Both the position numbers and the translations under genes were made by a program. Positions 51,451-59,132 of a stretch of 64,000 nucleotides of DNA are shown here, one piece after another. Origin of the DNA: JAPKZH01 sp963715635 (lineage in GTDB: Bacteria; Acidobacteriota; Aminicenantia; Aminicenantales; UBA4085); the NCBI GenBank assembly GCA_963715635.1, contig OY970261.1, forward strand, positions 3,906,001 through 3,970,000. Reading direction: 5' to 3'. Every line of letters starts with the position of its first letter. The first letter of the stretch is position 1. The notes beneath the pieces are model-generated. The model made no database searches and was not told the origin of the DNA. It saw nothing but the letters and a program-made list of their open reading frames with translations.

Positions 51451-52131
51451 ATGTCCGAATTAGTCTGTTTGCTTTCCGAACGAACGGGAAAGATCATCCG
51501 GGCCCAAAGGGGCGAACTGGATGTCCAGAGGGGCGATCTCTGCCTAGTCGAATCCGAGTTTGGCGGAGACTTGGCTACGGTGATGGATGTTTCCAGCGAT
51601 GTCTGCAAGCATCCCAAGCTGGCCCAAGAAGCGCCCAAGATCATCCGCAAGGCTAGTGAAGACGACACCCGCAAGTTCCATTGGCTCCAAGAAAAAGAGC
51701 AGAGGGCTTATGACTTCTGCCTGCAGAGGATCAAGAGCCGGGACCTGCCCATGAAGCTGACCACGGTGCGCTATTTTTTCAGCGAGAAAAAGGGCGTTTT
51801 TTTCTACACGGCGGACGGGCGCATCGATTTCCGGCAGCTGGTCAAGGACCTGGCCAAAGAGCTCAAGATGCGGATCGAAATGCGCCAGGTCGGGGTCAGG
51901 GATGAGGCGAAGATCATCGGCGGGCTGGGGGTCTGCGGGCGGCCCTTGTGCTGCGTGACTTTCATGAAGTCGTTCGAACCCGTGACCATCCAAAAGGCCC
52001 GCAAGCAGCAGATCGTCATCAACCCCACCAAGATTTCCGGCCTGTGCGGCCGCCTGATGTGCTGTTTGGCGTTTGAAGAAGACACTCGCGGCCGGATGTA
52101 TTATGAAGACGAGAAGCTGATCGAAGATTAG
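51451..52131 (+). CDS. ricT: PSP1-domain protein RicT (YaaT)
   Basis: A 226-aa protein of the RicT family. In Bacillus it forms the RicAFT complex with Fe-S clusters and adjusts RNase Y processing. The core TVRYFFSEKKGVFFYTADGRIDFRQLVKDLAKELKMRIEMRQVGVRDEAKIIGGLGVCGRPLCC (about 110-170) and the last conserved piece SGLCGRLMCCLAFEED (about 190-205) hold the paired cysteines GRPLCC and GRLMCC. It is some 40-50 residues shorter than Bacillus YaaT. The last 29 codons and the stop are duplicated in diverged form at 56613-56699 beyond the efflux operon. RicA and RicF are not in the window. Confidence 0.92.
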   Translation: MSELVCLLSERTGKIIRAQRGELDVQRGDLCLVESEFGGDLATVMDVSSDVCKHPKLAQEAPKIIRKASEDDTRKFHWLQEKEQRAYDFCLQRIKSRDLPMKLTTVRYFFSEKKGVFFYTADGRIDFRQLVKDLAKELKMRIEMRQVGVRDEAKIIGGLGVCGRPLCCVTFMKSFEPVTIQKARKQQIVINPTKISGLCGRLMCCLAFEEDTRGRMYYEDEKLIED

Positions 52132-52192
52132 GGCCGGATCGCTTCTTCTCGGCAATCACGAATTGGGGGGCGCGGTATCCAGTACCGCCCAA
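52045..52192 (+). repeat. left copy of a ricT/anti-sigma 3'-junction direct repeat
   Basis: About 148 bases comprising the last 28 codons of ricT plus following sequence. It aligns without gaps through the ricT part to 56613 onwards (period 4568 bases) and, more weakly, on through the next 55 bases. Identity is roughly 75-80% by eye, with long exact runs such as GCGTTTGAAGAAGA and TATTATGAAGACGAGAAG. Confidence 0.8.
52138..52192 (-). pseudogene. remnant of the 3' end of a second anti-sigma-type gene
   Basis: On the minus strand this reads AP-PQFVIAEKKRS, matching SRASQFVITEQK at the end of the intact gene at 56707. The TAA stop of the intact copy has become CGA here, and homology is lost upstream of about 52192. 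It lies in the same position relative to ricT as the intact anti-sigma gene does relative to the ricT remnant. Confidence 0.65.
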
Positions 52193-52203
52193 TTCACGAT
52201 TGC
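52152..52203. repeat. long hairpin between convergent ricT and the ABC ATPase gene
   Basis: Arms 52152-52167 and 52188-52203 pair as GCAATC + 2-nt internal loop + GAATTGGG with CCCAATTC + 2 nt + GATTGC. The loop contains a further GGTA...TACC pairing. No T-run follows on either strand, so it is not a standard intrinsic terminator, although it sits between two converging genes. Confidence 0.6.
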
Positions 52204-52242
52204 GGAACAGAAGTCATTCGGCCTGAGTCTTCGATCAGCGCC

Positions 52243-52905
<663 letters not shown>

Positions 52906-52914
52906 GATGACCCT

Positions 52915-54165
52915 CTATTCATAGCGGAGTGACTCGATGGGGTTTGACCGCGACGCCCTGAGCGCCGGGAATATCCCCGACAGGAAGACGAGGACCCCCA
53001 GGATGGCCATGTAAGCGGCGAAGATTTGAAGAGAGAATTCCGGCCGCAGCAGGTAGGCCTCGATCCCGAACGAATCGTAATTGATGGGGGCGAGGCGGAT
53101 GAGGTGGACGATGTTGAAGGCGACGATAAATCCCCAGAACGTCCCCTTCGCGAAAACGAAGAGCGTCTCCAAGAAAAACTGCTCGACGATGACCCGCCGT
53201 CGCGCGCCGATCGCCAGCTTGATCCCGATCTCCTTGGTCCGCTCCTTGGCGACGGCATACATCAGGTTGGTGACGCCGACCGCTCCGATGAGCAGGGTCA
53301 GGGCGCCGATAATACCGAGGAAAATCTCGATCCCCTTGAAGATGGCCATGCCTTCCTTGGCGTCCTCGATGGTATTCCAGAAGCTGAGGGCGTAGCGGTC
53401 GTCGGGGTCGAAGCGGTTTTTTCTTCCCAGGAGCGTCCGAACCCGCGCCTCGATCAGCTTGGACTGCGCCGCCTCATGGGGTTGGATGTGGATCTGGTTG
53501 ATGCGCCGCCGGTTGTCGATCTGGCGGTAGGCATAAAAGGGGAGATAGATCTGGTCTGCATCCGGCCCCTGGTACATCGAATCCTGGATTTTTTTCTGCA
53601 ACACACCGATGACCGTGAAGGGGATGCGGTTGATAATGATCTGTTTCCCGACGGGGTCCCCGCCGCCGAAGAGGTCCCCGGCAACCTTCCAGCCGATGAA
53701 GGCGACTTTCCTCCCCTCCGCAACATCGTCGGCGTTGAGGAAGCGGCCGCCGAGCTGAGGGACTTGGGTCCGCATCAGGGCGAATTCGGCGGTCGTACCG
53801 TGGACGGAGCGGTTGATCTCCTTGCCGTTGGCCGACACCTGGAGGTAATTGTACGATTCCGGGGCGATACGCAGGATCTCCGGGATCCTGTCCTTGAGGT
53901 AGTCGACGTCCTCCGGATAGAGGGAGATCGGACGGCCTTTAGGCAGGCCCTCGAATTCGAGCGAGGTCTGGCCGCCGTAGACCATGATCAGCGTTTCGCC
54001 GAGCCCGGAAAACGCGACCTTGAACTGGGTGGTCATGCCCTGGCCGAAGGCCATGAGCAAAAGGATGGAGAGCGTTCCCCAGAAGAGCGCGAAGGTGATG
54101 AGCGAGGCCTTCTTCCGGCGCTTTCGGTATTCGCTCCAGAAAAAACGGGGCAGTGTCAGGTTCAT
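52915..54165 (-). CDS. MacB-like ABC permease (second of pair)
   Basis: A 416-aa inner-membrane protein with the MacB/FtsX layout: one N-terminal helix (LITFALFWGTLSILLLMAF), a large periplasmic domain (about 50-275) and three C-terminal helices, with GAVGVTNLMYAVAKERTKEIGIKLAIGARR as the conserved transmission segment and FPALRASRSNPIESLRYE at the end. It starts directly after the stop of the other permease. Two different permeases instead of one MacB fusion suggest a heterodimeric exporter; the substrate is unknown. Confidence 0.9.
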   Translation of the reverse strand: MNLTLPRFFWSEYRKRRKKASLITFALFWGTLSILLLMAFGQGMTTQFKVAFSGLGETLIMVYGGQTSLEFEGLPKGRPISLYPEDVDYLKDRIPEILRIAPESYNYLQVSANGKEINRSVHGTTAEFALMRTQVPQLGGRFLNADDVAEGRKVAFIGWKVAGDLFGGGDPVGKQIIINRIPFTVIGVLQKKIQDSMYQGPDADQIYLPFYAYRQIDNRRRINQIHIQPHEAAQSKLIEARVRTLLGRKNRFDPDDRYALSFWNTIEDAKEGMAIFKGIEIFLGIIGALTLLIGAVGVTNLMYAVAKERTKEIGIKLAIGARRRVIVEQFFLETLFVFAKGTFWGFIVAFNIVHLIRLAPINYDSFGIEAYLLRPEFSLQIFAAYMAILGVLVFLSGIFPALRASRSNPIESLRYE

Positions 54166-55401
54166 CTATTTCCTCAGCGCCTGGATCGGGTCGGTGGATG
54201 CGGCGGTCCGGGCCGGGATCATCCCGGCAACGACGCCGATGACAAGCAGGATCAGGACCGTAGAGATGATGACGAGAGGGTTGAGAACGGGAATGCCGAC
54301 GAAGTCGGTGAACCCGCCCGCGGGGAAGGCTTTGGTCGCCCGGAGCACGCCGGCCGAGAGCCCGAACCCGACGAGCCCGCCGAGGAGCATAATCACGAGC
54401 GACTCGCTGAAAAACTGCCAGAGGATCGTCCGGCGTCGCGCACCCACGGCCAGCTTGACGCCGATCTCCCGTGTCCGCTCGTCCACGACGACCCTCATAA
54501 TCGAGGCGACGCCGACGCCGCCGACGAGGAGCGTGAACGAGCCGATGATCCCCAAGAAGACCGTGAAGGCCAGGAAGAAGGTCGTGAACTGTTTCTCGAA
54601 ATCCAAGGTGTCCCAGATGGAGATGGCGTCCGGGTCGGCCGGGGAAAAGCCCACGAGTTTGGCGAAATGCTTCTTGATGTCCTCCGTGACCGCCTTGCTC
54701 CGGCCGAGGTCGAGGGGGCGGAAGATGAAGTTCGAGATGTACTTGAAGCCGTAGAGCGAGGAATAGGTCGTCCAGGGGATGAAGGCGCAGCGCTCGTCGC
54801 GCTGGCCGTTGTAATTCGAGTTTTGGAGCTTTGTCCGCATCACCCCGACAACGGTAAACGGGACACTGTCAATGAAGATGGCCTTACCCACCGGCTCTTC
54901 GTTCCCGAACAGGTCGGTCGCGAGGACGTCCCCGATGAAGCAGACGCGCTTGCGGGCGGCCATGTCCTCGGCGTCGATGAACCGGCCCTTCTCGGCGATC
55001 GTGTTGCGCATCAGTTCGAACGCAGGGTTGATGCCGCGGACGGTATTCCGGTATTCCTTCCGCCCATAGCTGATGAGCCGGCTGCCGACGAACTCGGGGC
55101 TGATCAGTTCGATACCGGGGACTTTTTCCGGGACCGCCTCAACCATCTCCGGCGTGATCCGCACGGCCTTGCCCCTGAGAAACCCCTGCCAGGGAAGCGT
55201 CGTCCGCGAGGGGAAGGCAAGGACAATGCCCTGTCCCATGCCGTGGAACCGCTTGATCTGGGCTTTGGAGACAGAATCGCCGAACGCGATTAGAAGAACG
55301 ACGGAAAACGTGCCCCAGACGACGCCGGAGAGCGTCAGGACGGTCCTCAATGGCTGGCGGACGAGATCACGGAATAGGTTGCGGAAGAAAATGCCGATCA
55401 T
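54166..55401 (-). CDS. MacB-like ABC permease (first of pair)
   Basis: A 411-aa permease paralogous to the next gene: N-terminal helix LTLSGVVWGTFSVVLLIAFGDS, periplasmic MacB-type domain (about 45-270), then GGVGVASIMRVVVDERTREIGVKLAVGARR and C-terminal helices, ending MIPARTAASTDPIQALRK. The gene abuts its paralogue with no spacer. Together with the adaptor (24 bases upstream) and ATPase it makes a complete tripartite-type exporter lacking only the outer-membrane channel. Confidence 0.9.
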   Translation of the reverse strand: MIGIFFRNLFRDLVRQPLRTVLTLSGVVWGTFSVVLLIAFGDSVSKAQIKRFHGMGQGIVLAFPSRTTLPWQGFLRGKAVRITPEMVEAVPEKVPGIELISPEFVGSRLISYGRKEYRNTVRGINPAFELMRNTIAEKGRFIDAEDMAARKRVCFIGDVLATDLFGNEEPVGKAIFIDSVPFTVVGVMRTKLQNSNYNGQRDERCAFIPWTTYSSLYGFKYISNFIFRPLDLGRSKAVTEDIKKHFAKLVGFSPADPDAISIWDTLDFEKQFTTFFLAFTVFLGIIGSFTLLVGGVGVASIMRVVVDERTREIGVKLAVGARRRTILWQFFSESLVIMLLGGLVGFGLSAGVLRATKAFPAGGFTDFVGIPVLNPLVIISTVLILLVIGVVAGMIPARTAASTDPIQALRK

Positions 55402-55425
55402 GGGCTTGGCGGCCTATTTATTCGA

Positions 55426-56520
55426 TCATTTGATTTCGCGGGGCGGCTTCTCGACGACCTTGTCGCCCTCTTTCAGGCCGGAGAGGATCTCAATGTTCAG
55501 GCCGTCGGAGAGCCCGGTCTGCACCTCGACCTTGCGGGTCTTTTGCTCTCCCTGGGCCTGGCTTTCGGGAACCTCGACGAAGCGCTTGCCGTTGTCGAAG
55601 ATGACCAGCCGCTCGGGGAGCATGAGGACCTGCTTGCGGTCGCGGATCCGGATGCTGGCCGTGGACGAGAAGCCGGCCCGGAGGACCATCCCGGGGTCCT
55701 TAACGATCGAGATCTCGATGTCGAAAAGGGTGGCGTTCCCCTCTTTCTTGGCCTTCGGATAGATCCGAGTGACCTCGCCGGCGATCTTGGCGTCGGGCAG
55801 GGCGCCGATCGCGACTTCAGCCGCCATGCCGGCGCTGATCTTGCCCACGTCGATCTCGTCCACCGTCCCCTTGAAGCGAAGGCTCTCCATCTCGGCCAGG
55901 GAACAGAGCTCGGTGCCGGGCTGATAGTTGGTCAGCGGCACGACAGGATCTCCCTGGAATACGCTCTGGGAAAGGATCACTCCGTCGATGGGGGACTTGA
56001 TGATGGAATCGATCTCCCGGTTGGACATGTGGATCCGCCCTTTCTCCAGGAGTTCGAGCCGCTCCATGGCGATCTTGTACCTGAGGTTCGCTTCCTGATA
56101 TGAGCTCTCGACGGAGTCCATATCGGACTGCGAGACCAAAGCTCTCTTGAAAAGCTGTATCTGCCGCTCCCAGTCGGCCTTCAGCTTGTTCATGGTCACT
56201 TCCGCGAGTTCCATGCTGCGCCGGGCTTCCACATATTCGAGCGGGGTCGGGTTGGGAGAGATCTTGAAGAGGGGGGCCCCGACTTTCACGGCGTCGCCCA
56301 CTTTGAAGAGCACCTCGGCGACGATTCCCGGAATGGTCGATTTCACCTTGGTTTCTTTTTCGGGTTCGATGGTGCCCACGGCCAGGGCCTTTTCCTGGAT
56401 ATCACCCCGGGTAACAGCGACGAGCTTATTCGCTTCCTTTTTCTTACCGCAGGCAAACAGGAAATAGATGAACATCAGGATGAAAAGGCAGGCAATCCCG
56501 CGCAAAATCCACTTTTTCAT
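55426..56520 (-). CDS. HlyD/MacA-family periplasmic adaptor protein
   Basis: A 364-aa membrane-fusion protein. The N-terminus (ILRGIACLFILMFIYFLFACGKK) is either an anchor helix or a lipoprotein signal with Cys. It is followed by a lipoyl half-motif (AVGTIEPEKETKVKSTIPGIVAEVLFKVGDAVKVGAPLFKI), an alpha-hairpin (about 90-165), the second half (IKSPIDGVILSQSVFQGDPVV) and beta-barrel/membrane-proximal domains. It links the inner-membrane permeases to an outer-membrane channel of TolC type. It is the first gene of the operon; a weak promoter is visible upstream. Confidence 0.92.
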   Translation of the reverse strand: MKKWILRGIACLFILMFIYFLFACGKKKEANKLVAVTRGDIQEKALAVGTIEPEKETKVKSTIPGIVAEVLFKVGDAVKVGAPLFKISPNPTPLEYVEARRSMELAEVTMNKLKADWERQIQLFKRALVSQSDMDSVESSYQEANLRYKIAMERLELLEKGRIHMSNREIDSIIKSPIDGVILSQSVFQGDPVVPLTNYQPGTELCSLAEMESLRFKGTVDEIDVGKISAGMAAEVAIGALPDAKIAGEVTRIYPKAKKEGNATLFDIEISIVKDPGMVLRAGFSSTASIRIRDRKQVLMLPERLVIFDNGKRFVEVPESQAQGEQKTRKVEVQTGLSDGLNIEILSGLKEGDKVVEKPPREIK

Positions 56521-56537
56521 GGCAAACCTCTATCCTC

Positions 56538-56566
56538 TTTGTATATCTGTATAGACGCAAAAACAA
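56538..56566 (-). promoter_or_regulatory. possible promoter of the MacAB-like operon
   Basis: Minus strand: TTGTTT (56566-56561), 17 bases, TACAAA (56543-56538). The leader has GAGG ahead of the ATG at 56520. Both boxes are only partial matches to consensus. Confidence 0.4.
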
Positions 56567-56612
56567 GGATAAAGGTTCAGAAAAAAGCCCTTTTTGCTCT
56601 TAATTTTTTTCT

Positions 56613-56699
56613 TGCGGCCGCCCCGTGGGATGTTTAGCGTTTGAAGAAGATAGCCGCGGCCGGACGTATTATGAAGACGAGAAGCCGATTAAAGATTAA
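56613..56699 (+). pseudogene. remnant of the last 28 codons of a second ricT copy
   Basis: The frame reads CGRPVGCLAFEEDSRGRTYY then EDEKPIKD and a TAA stop. The intact ricT has CGRLMCCLAFEEDTRGRMYY then EDEKLIED and TAG. There is no gap in the alignment, the frame and stop position are kept, and one Cys of the CC pair is lost. Homology stops abruptly at about 56604, where an in-frame TAA appears, so no functional gene is possible. Confidence 0.85.
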
Positions 56700-56757
56700 G
56701 GCCGGATTACTTTTGCTCGGTTATGACAAACTGGGAGGCTCGGGATACCGCGAGTAA
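56613..56757 (+). repeat. right copy of the ricT/anti-sigma 3'-junction direct repeat
   Basis: It pairs with 52045-52192 in the same orientation. The first 87 bases are the ricT tail; the following bases are the 3' end of the intact anti-sigma gene. The two copies bracket the 4.3-kb efflux operon. Confidence 0.8.
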
Positions 56758-57360
56758 CGTGCCTTTCTGGGAATAAGCTTTGACCTGCCATGTATAGAGT
56801 TCTCCGGCTTTCAGCTTTGGCCTGATCTCTTCCGGCAGGGTGATCTTAGTCTCCTGGGTTGTGCCCGTCCACATCACTTTGTGATTGGAAAGGGTCACCT
56901 TATATTCCACGTTTTCTCCAAGGGGTTTCCATTCGAAATAGGTCGGTGCGGAAGAGAGTCCTCCCGCCGGGGTGACGGCGTCTATAGAGGCACCGCGGAC
57001 GGTCTGGTCGCCCGTGAAGATAAATTCAGGCGGGGCCTGTTTGAACCTGGGGACCACAGCCAGGACGACGACAAGGATAAGGGCGGCAGAAACCGCAGCG
57101 GTCACCCATTGACGAGGAGTGAGGAAAGAGGTGACCTTCTCTGTCCAAGGCACCCTCTCCGCCAGCTGCGGGGCAGCTTCGGGCGCGAAAATATCGGCTC
57201 CCTTGGTTTTGACGGCTTCGATCAGCATGTTGCGTTCAACCGTCTTTTGAAAACACGAGGGACAATTGAAATAATGGTCTTCGAACTTCCATTTTTCGTT
57301 TTCCGAGAGTTTGTTCAGCAGATAAAGGTCGATCGTTTCTTCATATTTGCATTTTTTCAT
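56707..57360 (-). CDS. membrane-bound zinc-finger anti-sigma-type protein
   Basis: A 217-aa protein. The N-terminal cytoplasmic part has the zinc anti-sigma pattern HYFNCPSCF (H-x3-C-x2-C, near residues 28-37) after a helical YEETIDLYLLNKLSENEKWKFED. One membrane helix (WVTAAVSAALILVVVLAVVP, about 85-104) leads to a periplasmic beta-sandwich-like domain (about 120-217: TYFEWKPLGENVEYKVTLSNHK ... YTWQVKAYSQKG). It most likely holds the adjacent ECF sigma factor until an envelope signal arrives. The gene follows the sigma gene by 67 bases. The tail of a second copy lies at 52138-52192. Confidence 0.82.
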   Translation of the reverse strand: MKKCKYEETIDLYLLNKLSENEKWKFEDHYFNCPSCFQKTVERNMLIEAVKTKGADIFAPEAAPQLAERVPWTEKVTSFLTPRQWVTAAVSAALILVVVLAVVPRFKQAPPEFIFTGDQTVRGASIDAVTPAGGLSSAPTYFEWKPLGENVEYKVTLSNHKVMWTGTTQETKITLPEEIRPKLKAGELYTWQVKAYSQKGTLLAVSRASQFVITEQK

Positions 57361-57427
57361 CTTAGCACCTGTTCCTCATTTTCGTTTCACAGGTTTAGTC
57401 GCCATGTGTGACAAAAAATGGAAAAAA

Positions 57428-57937
57428 TTAGCCCGTCAGGATCTTCCTGAGTAGCTTCTGGGCGTAATTCACCCGCTCGCTCACCTTGGCCGGGGAAATG
57501 CCCAATTTGCGGGCGACCTCCTCTCTTGTAAGATCTTTAAAATAATAGAGATAAAGGACATCTTTGAATTTTGGCTTGAGCTGCTTGATGGCCTCGGCCA
57601 GACGGGCCGCCCGCTCGTCCCGCTCCACCTGGTCATGGGGATCGGGCAGCGGATTGACCTCCGGGGCATGCTTGAGGACCCTCATTTTCTGCCGGATATA
57701 GTCGATGATCCGGCGGCTGGTGATGGTATATATAAATGTACCGACCGAGGATTCTCCCCGGAATTCGCCAGATTTGATCTTCTCAATGACCTGCATCATG
57801 ATCTCGTTTACGACATCTTCCCAGTCGGGGTTCCCCCCGCCCAGGGACTTCCTTACCTTGAAGCTGACCACAGGCCTGTACCGGATGATCATCTGTTCGA
57901 GGTCGGTGTCCGGTTTGCGAGTCTCTATGCCGTTCAT
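57428..57937 (-). CDS. ECF-type RNA polymerase sigma factor
   Basis: A 169-aa sigma-70-family protein with regions 2 and 4 only. Region 2 has NPDWEDVVNEIMMQVIEKI and GTFIYTITSRRIIDYIRQKMR (about residues 35-85); region 4 has LKPKFKDVLYLYYFKDLTREEVARKLGISPAKVSERVNYAQKLLRKIL (about 118-165). It is presumably controlled by the anti-sigma gene next to it. ATG 57937 is chosen because a near-perfect promoter lies 10 bases upstream; an in-frame ATG at 57949 would fall inside the -10 box and could not be on that transcript. Confidence 0.88.
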   Translation of the reverse strand: MNGIETRKPDTDLEQMIIRYRPVVSFKVRKSLGGGNPDWEDVVNEIMMQVIEKIKSGEFRGESSVGTFIYTITSRRIIDYIRQKMRVLKHAPEVNPLPDPHDQVERDERAARLAEAIKQLKPKFKDVLYLYYFKDLTREEVARKLGISPAKVSERVNYAQKLLRKILTG

Positions 57938-57947
57938 AATTTTTTTC

Positions 57948-57976
57948 ATTATATATCCAGGGGCCGGGCTTGACAA
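57948..57976 (-). promoter_or_regulatory. promoter abutting the ECF sigma gene
   Basis: Minus strand: TTGTCA (57976-57971), 17 bases, perfect TATAAT (57953-57948), then 10 bases to the ATG at 57937. This is a housekeeping-type promoter, not an obvious ECF autoregulated one. Confidence 0.65.
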
Positions 57977-57990
57977 GCTGGGATAATCTT

Positions 57991-58141
57991 GGAAGGAAAC
58001 CCTTTTCTAGGGTTTCCTTCCAACGGTCGCTCCGCTCCCTGCGACCGACCCGGAGACACAAACTTGTTCTGGCCCCCCTTGATTTTCAAGGGGGGAAGGG
58101 GGGATTAATACTTATAGTTTAAATTCTTTGATGTGTCTCCG
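57991..58141. repeat. cluster of four perfect inverted repeats
   Basis: Hairpin 1 has a 12-bp stem, GGAAGGAAACCC (57991-58002) with 58010-58021. Hairpin 2 has a 7-bp stem, CGGTCGC (58024-58030) with 58041-58047. An outer 10-bp pair CGGAGACACA (58051-58060) with 58132-58141 encloses hairpin 3, a 10-bp stem CCCCCCTTGA (58073-58082) with 58086-58095 and a 3-base loop. The region lies between the divergent sigma and HD-GYP genes. It has no coding frame of note and no T-run to make it a terminator. Confidence 0.75.
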
Positions 58142-58229
58142 CTTGCTCTTTGAAGCTAATCTGGACTCCGAATAATTCAATTTTCTTATGGGCACGCCGA
58201 CTAAAGCTTAGTCCTGAGAGGAAATTTAT

Positions 58230-59132
58230 ATGGAAAATTATCTCATCATCGAAACTTCAGAGCGAGCCCGAGAGATCAATGCCCAGATCCAGGGCCTCAA
58301 AGCCCTTCTCCACGATGACCGGGAACGAGCCCGTCGAACGCCCGAAAAGGGCCTGGCCTTTCCGTCCTTCCATGAGAATCCCTTGAACGGGCTGAGCCAG
58401 AATCCTAAGTTTGCCCGCGTCCTTTCAGCCAAGAAGATCCTTCGGGACCTCAGCCGGGCTGGAACGCTCGTAGGCCAGAAGCAAACGGTGCCCCTTTCCG
58501 TCGGCCTGTTGGAAACCAGGGATCATTTGCGGTCCGACCTCCTCTATTTCATCGCCCTGACCGATCTCAATGAGGAAACGTTCGGCCATTCCCAGCTGGT
58601 CGCCGGCTATGCACTCCTCATCGCCCGGGCGCTCGGAATGGAAAACTTGAAATCCCTGGCCGATGTTGAGAGAGGTGCGCTGCTCCATGACATCGGGAAG
58701 ATCGGAATCCCGGAATTCATCCTGAAGAAGACAACGCCCCTGACCTTCCTGGAATGGGAGATCATCAAAGAGCATCCTCTCCTGGGATTCGAAATCATCA
58801 AAGAGTTTGATTTCTTGGAAAAACCCGCCCAGGTCGTCCTTTATCATCACGAGCGCTTTGACGGCAAAGGCTATCCCTGCGGCCTGGTCGGAGAAAGCAT
58901 TCCCTTAGAAGCCAGAATCTTTTCCATCGCGGATACGGTCGATGCCATGACCTCGGACCGGCCCTACAGAAAGGGCCGGAGCTTGGAAGAGGCCTTCCGG
59001 GAAATCGAACGCTGCAGCGGCGGCCAGTTTGATCCCAACCTCGTCGAGGTGACTCTGTCCATCCCGAAGGCAAGCTGGCTCGAGGCCAGGAGGAATACCC
59101 TCAGGCGCCTCCGTCCCCCCACCATCCATTAA
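58230..59132 (+). CDS. HD-GYP-domain phosphohydrolase
   Basis: A 300-aa protein. The N-terminal 110 residues are helical and unrecognised. The HD-GYP domain follows (about 112-285) with GHSQLVAGYALLIARALG, the metal motif LLHDIGKIGIPEFIL (near 152), HPLLGFEIIKEF, and HHERFDGKGYPCGLVGESIPLEARIFSIADTVDAMTSDRPYRKG (near 207). HD-GYP proteins cleave cyclic di-GMP or related dinucleotides; the HHE..DGKGYP residues are intact. There is no receiver domain or membrane segment. GAGAGGAA precedes the ATG. The convergent LUD-domain gene overlaps its end by 4 bases. Confidence 0.9.
   Translation: MENYLIIETSERAREINAQIQGLKALLHDDRERARRTPEKGLAFPSFHENPLNGLSQNPKFARVLSAKKILRDLSRAGTLVGQKQTVPLSVGLLETRDHLRSDLLYFIALTDLNEETFGHSQLVAGYALLIARALGMENLKSLADVERGALLHDIGKIGIPEFILKKTTPLTFLEWEIIKEHPLLGFEIIKEFDFLEKPAQVVLYHHERFDGKGYPCGLVGESIPLEARIFSIADTVDAMTSDRPYRKGRSLEEAFREIERCSGGQFDPNLVEVTLSIPKASWLEARRNTLRRLRPPTIH

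Noticed and set aside
53026..55293. 755-codon open frame on the plus strand across both ABC permeases
   Set aside because: Antisense shadow of two conserved genes; composition is dominated by Asp, Glu, Arg and Pro repeats typical of a complementary frame.
57970..57988. Plus-strand promoter TTGACA...GATAAT
   Set aside because: The boxes are only 7 bases apart; the TTGACA is part of the minus-strand -35 region of the sigma gene.
58003..58009. Intrinsic terminator at the 12-bp hairpin 57991-58021
   Set aside because: No T-run follows the stem on either strand, and the position upstream of two divergent genes does not fit a terminator.
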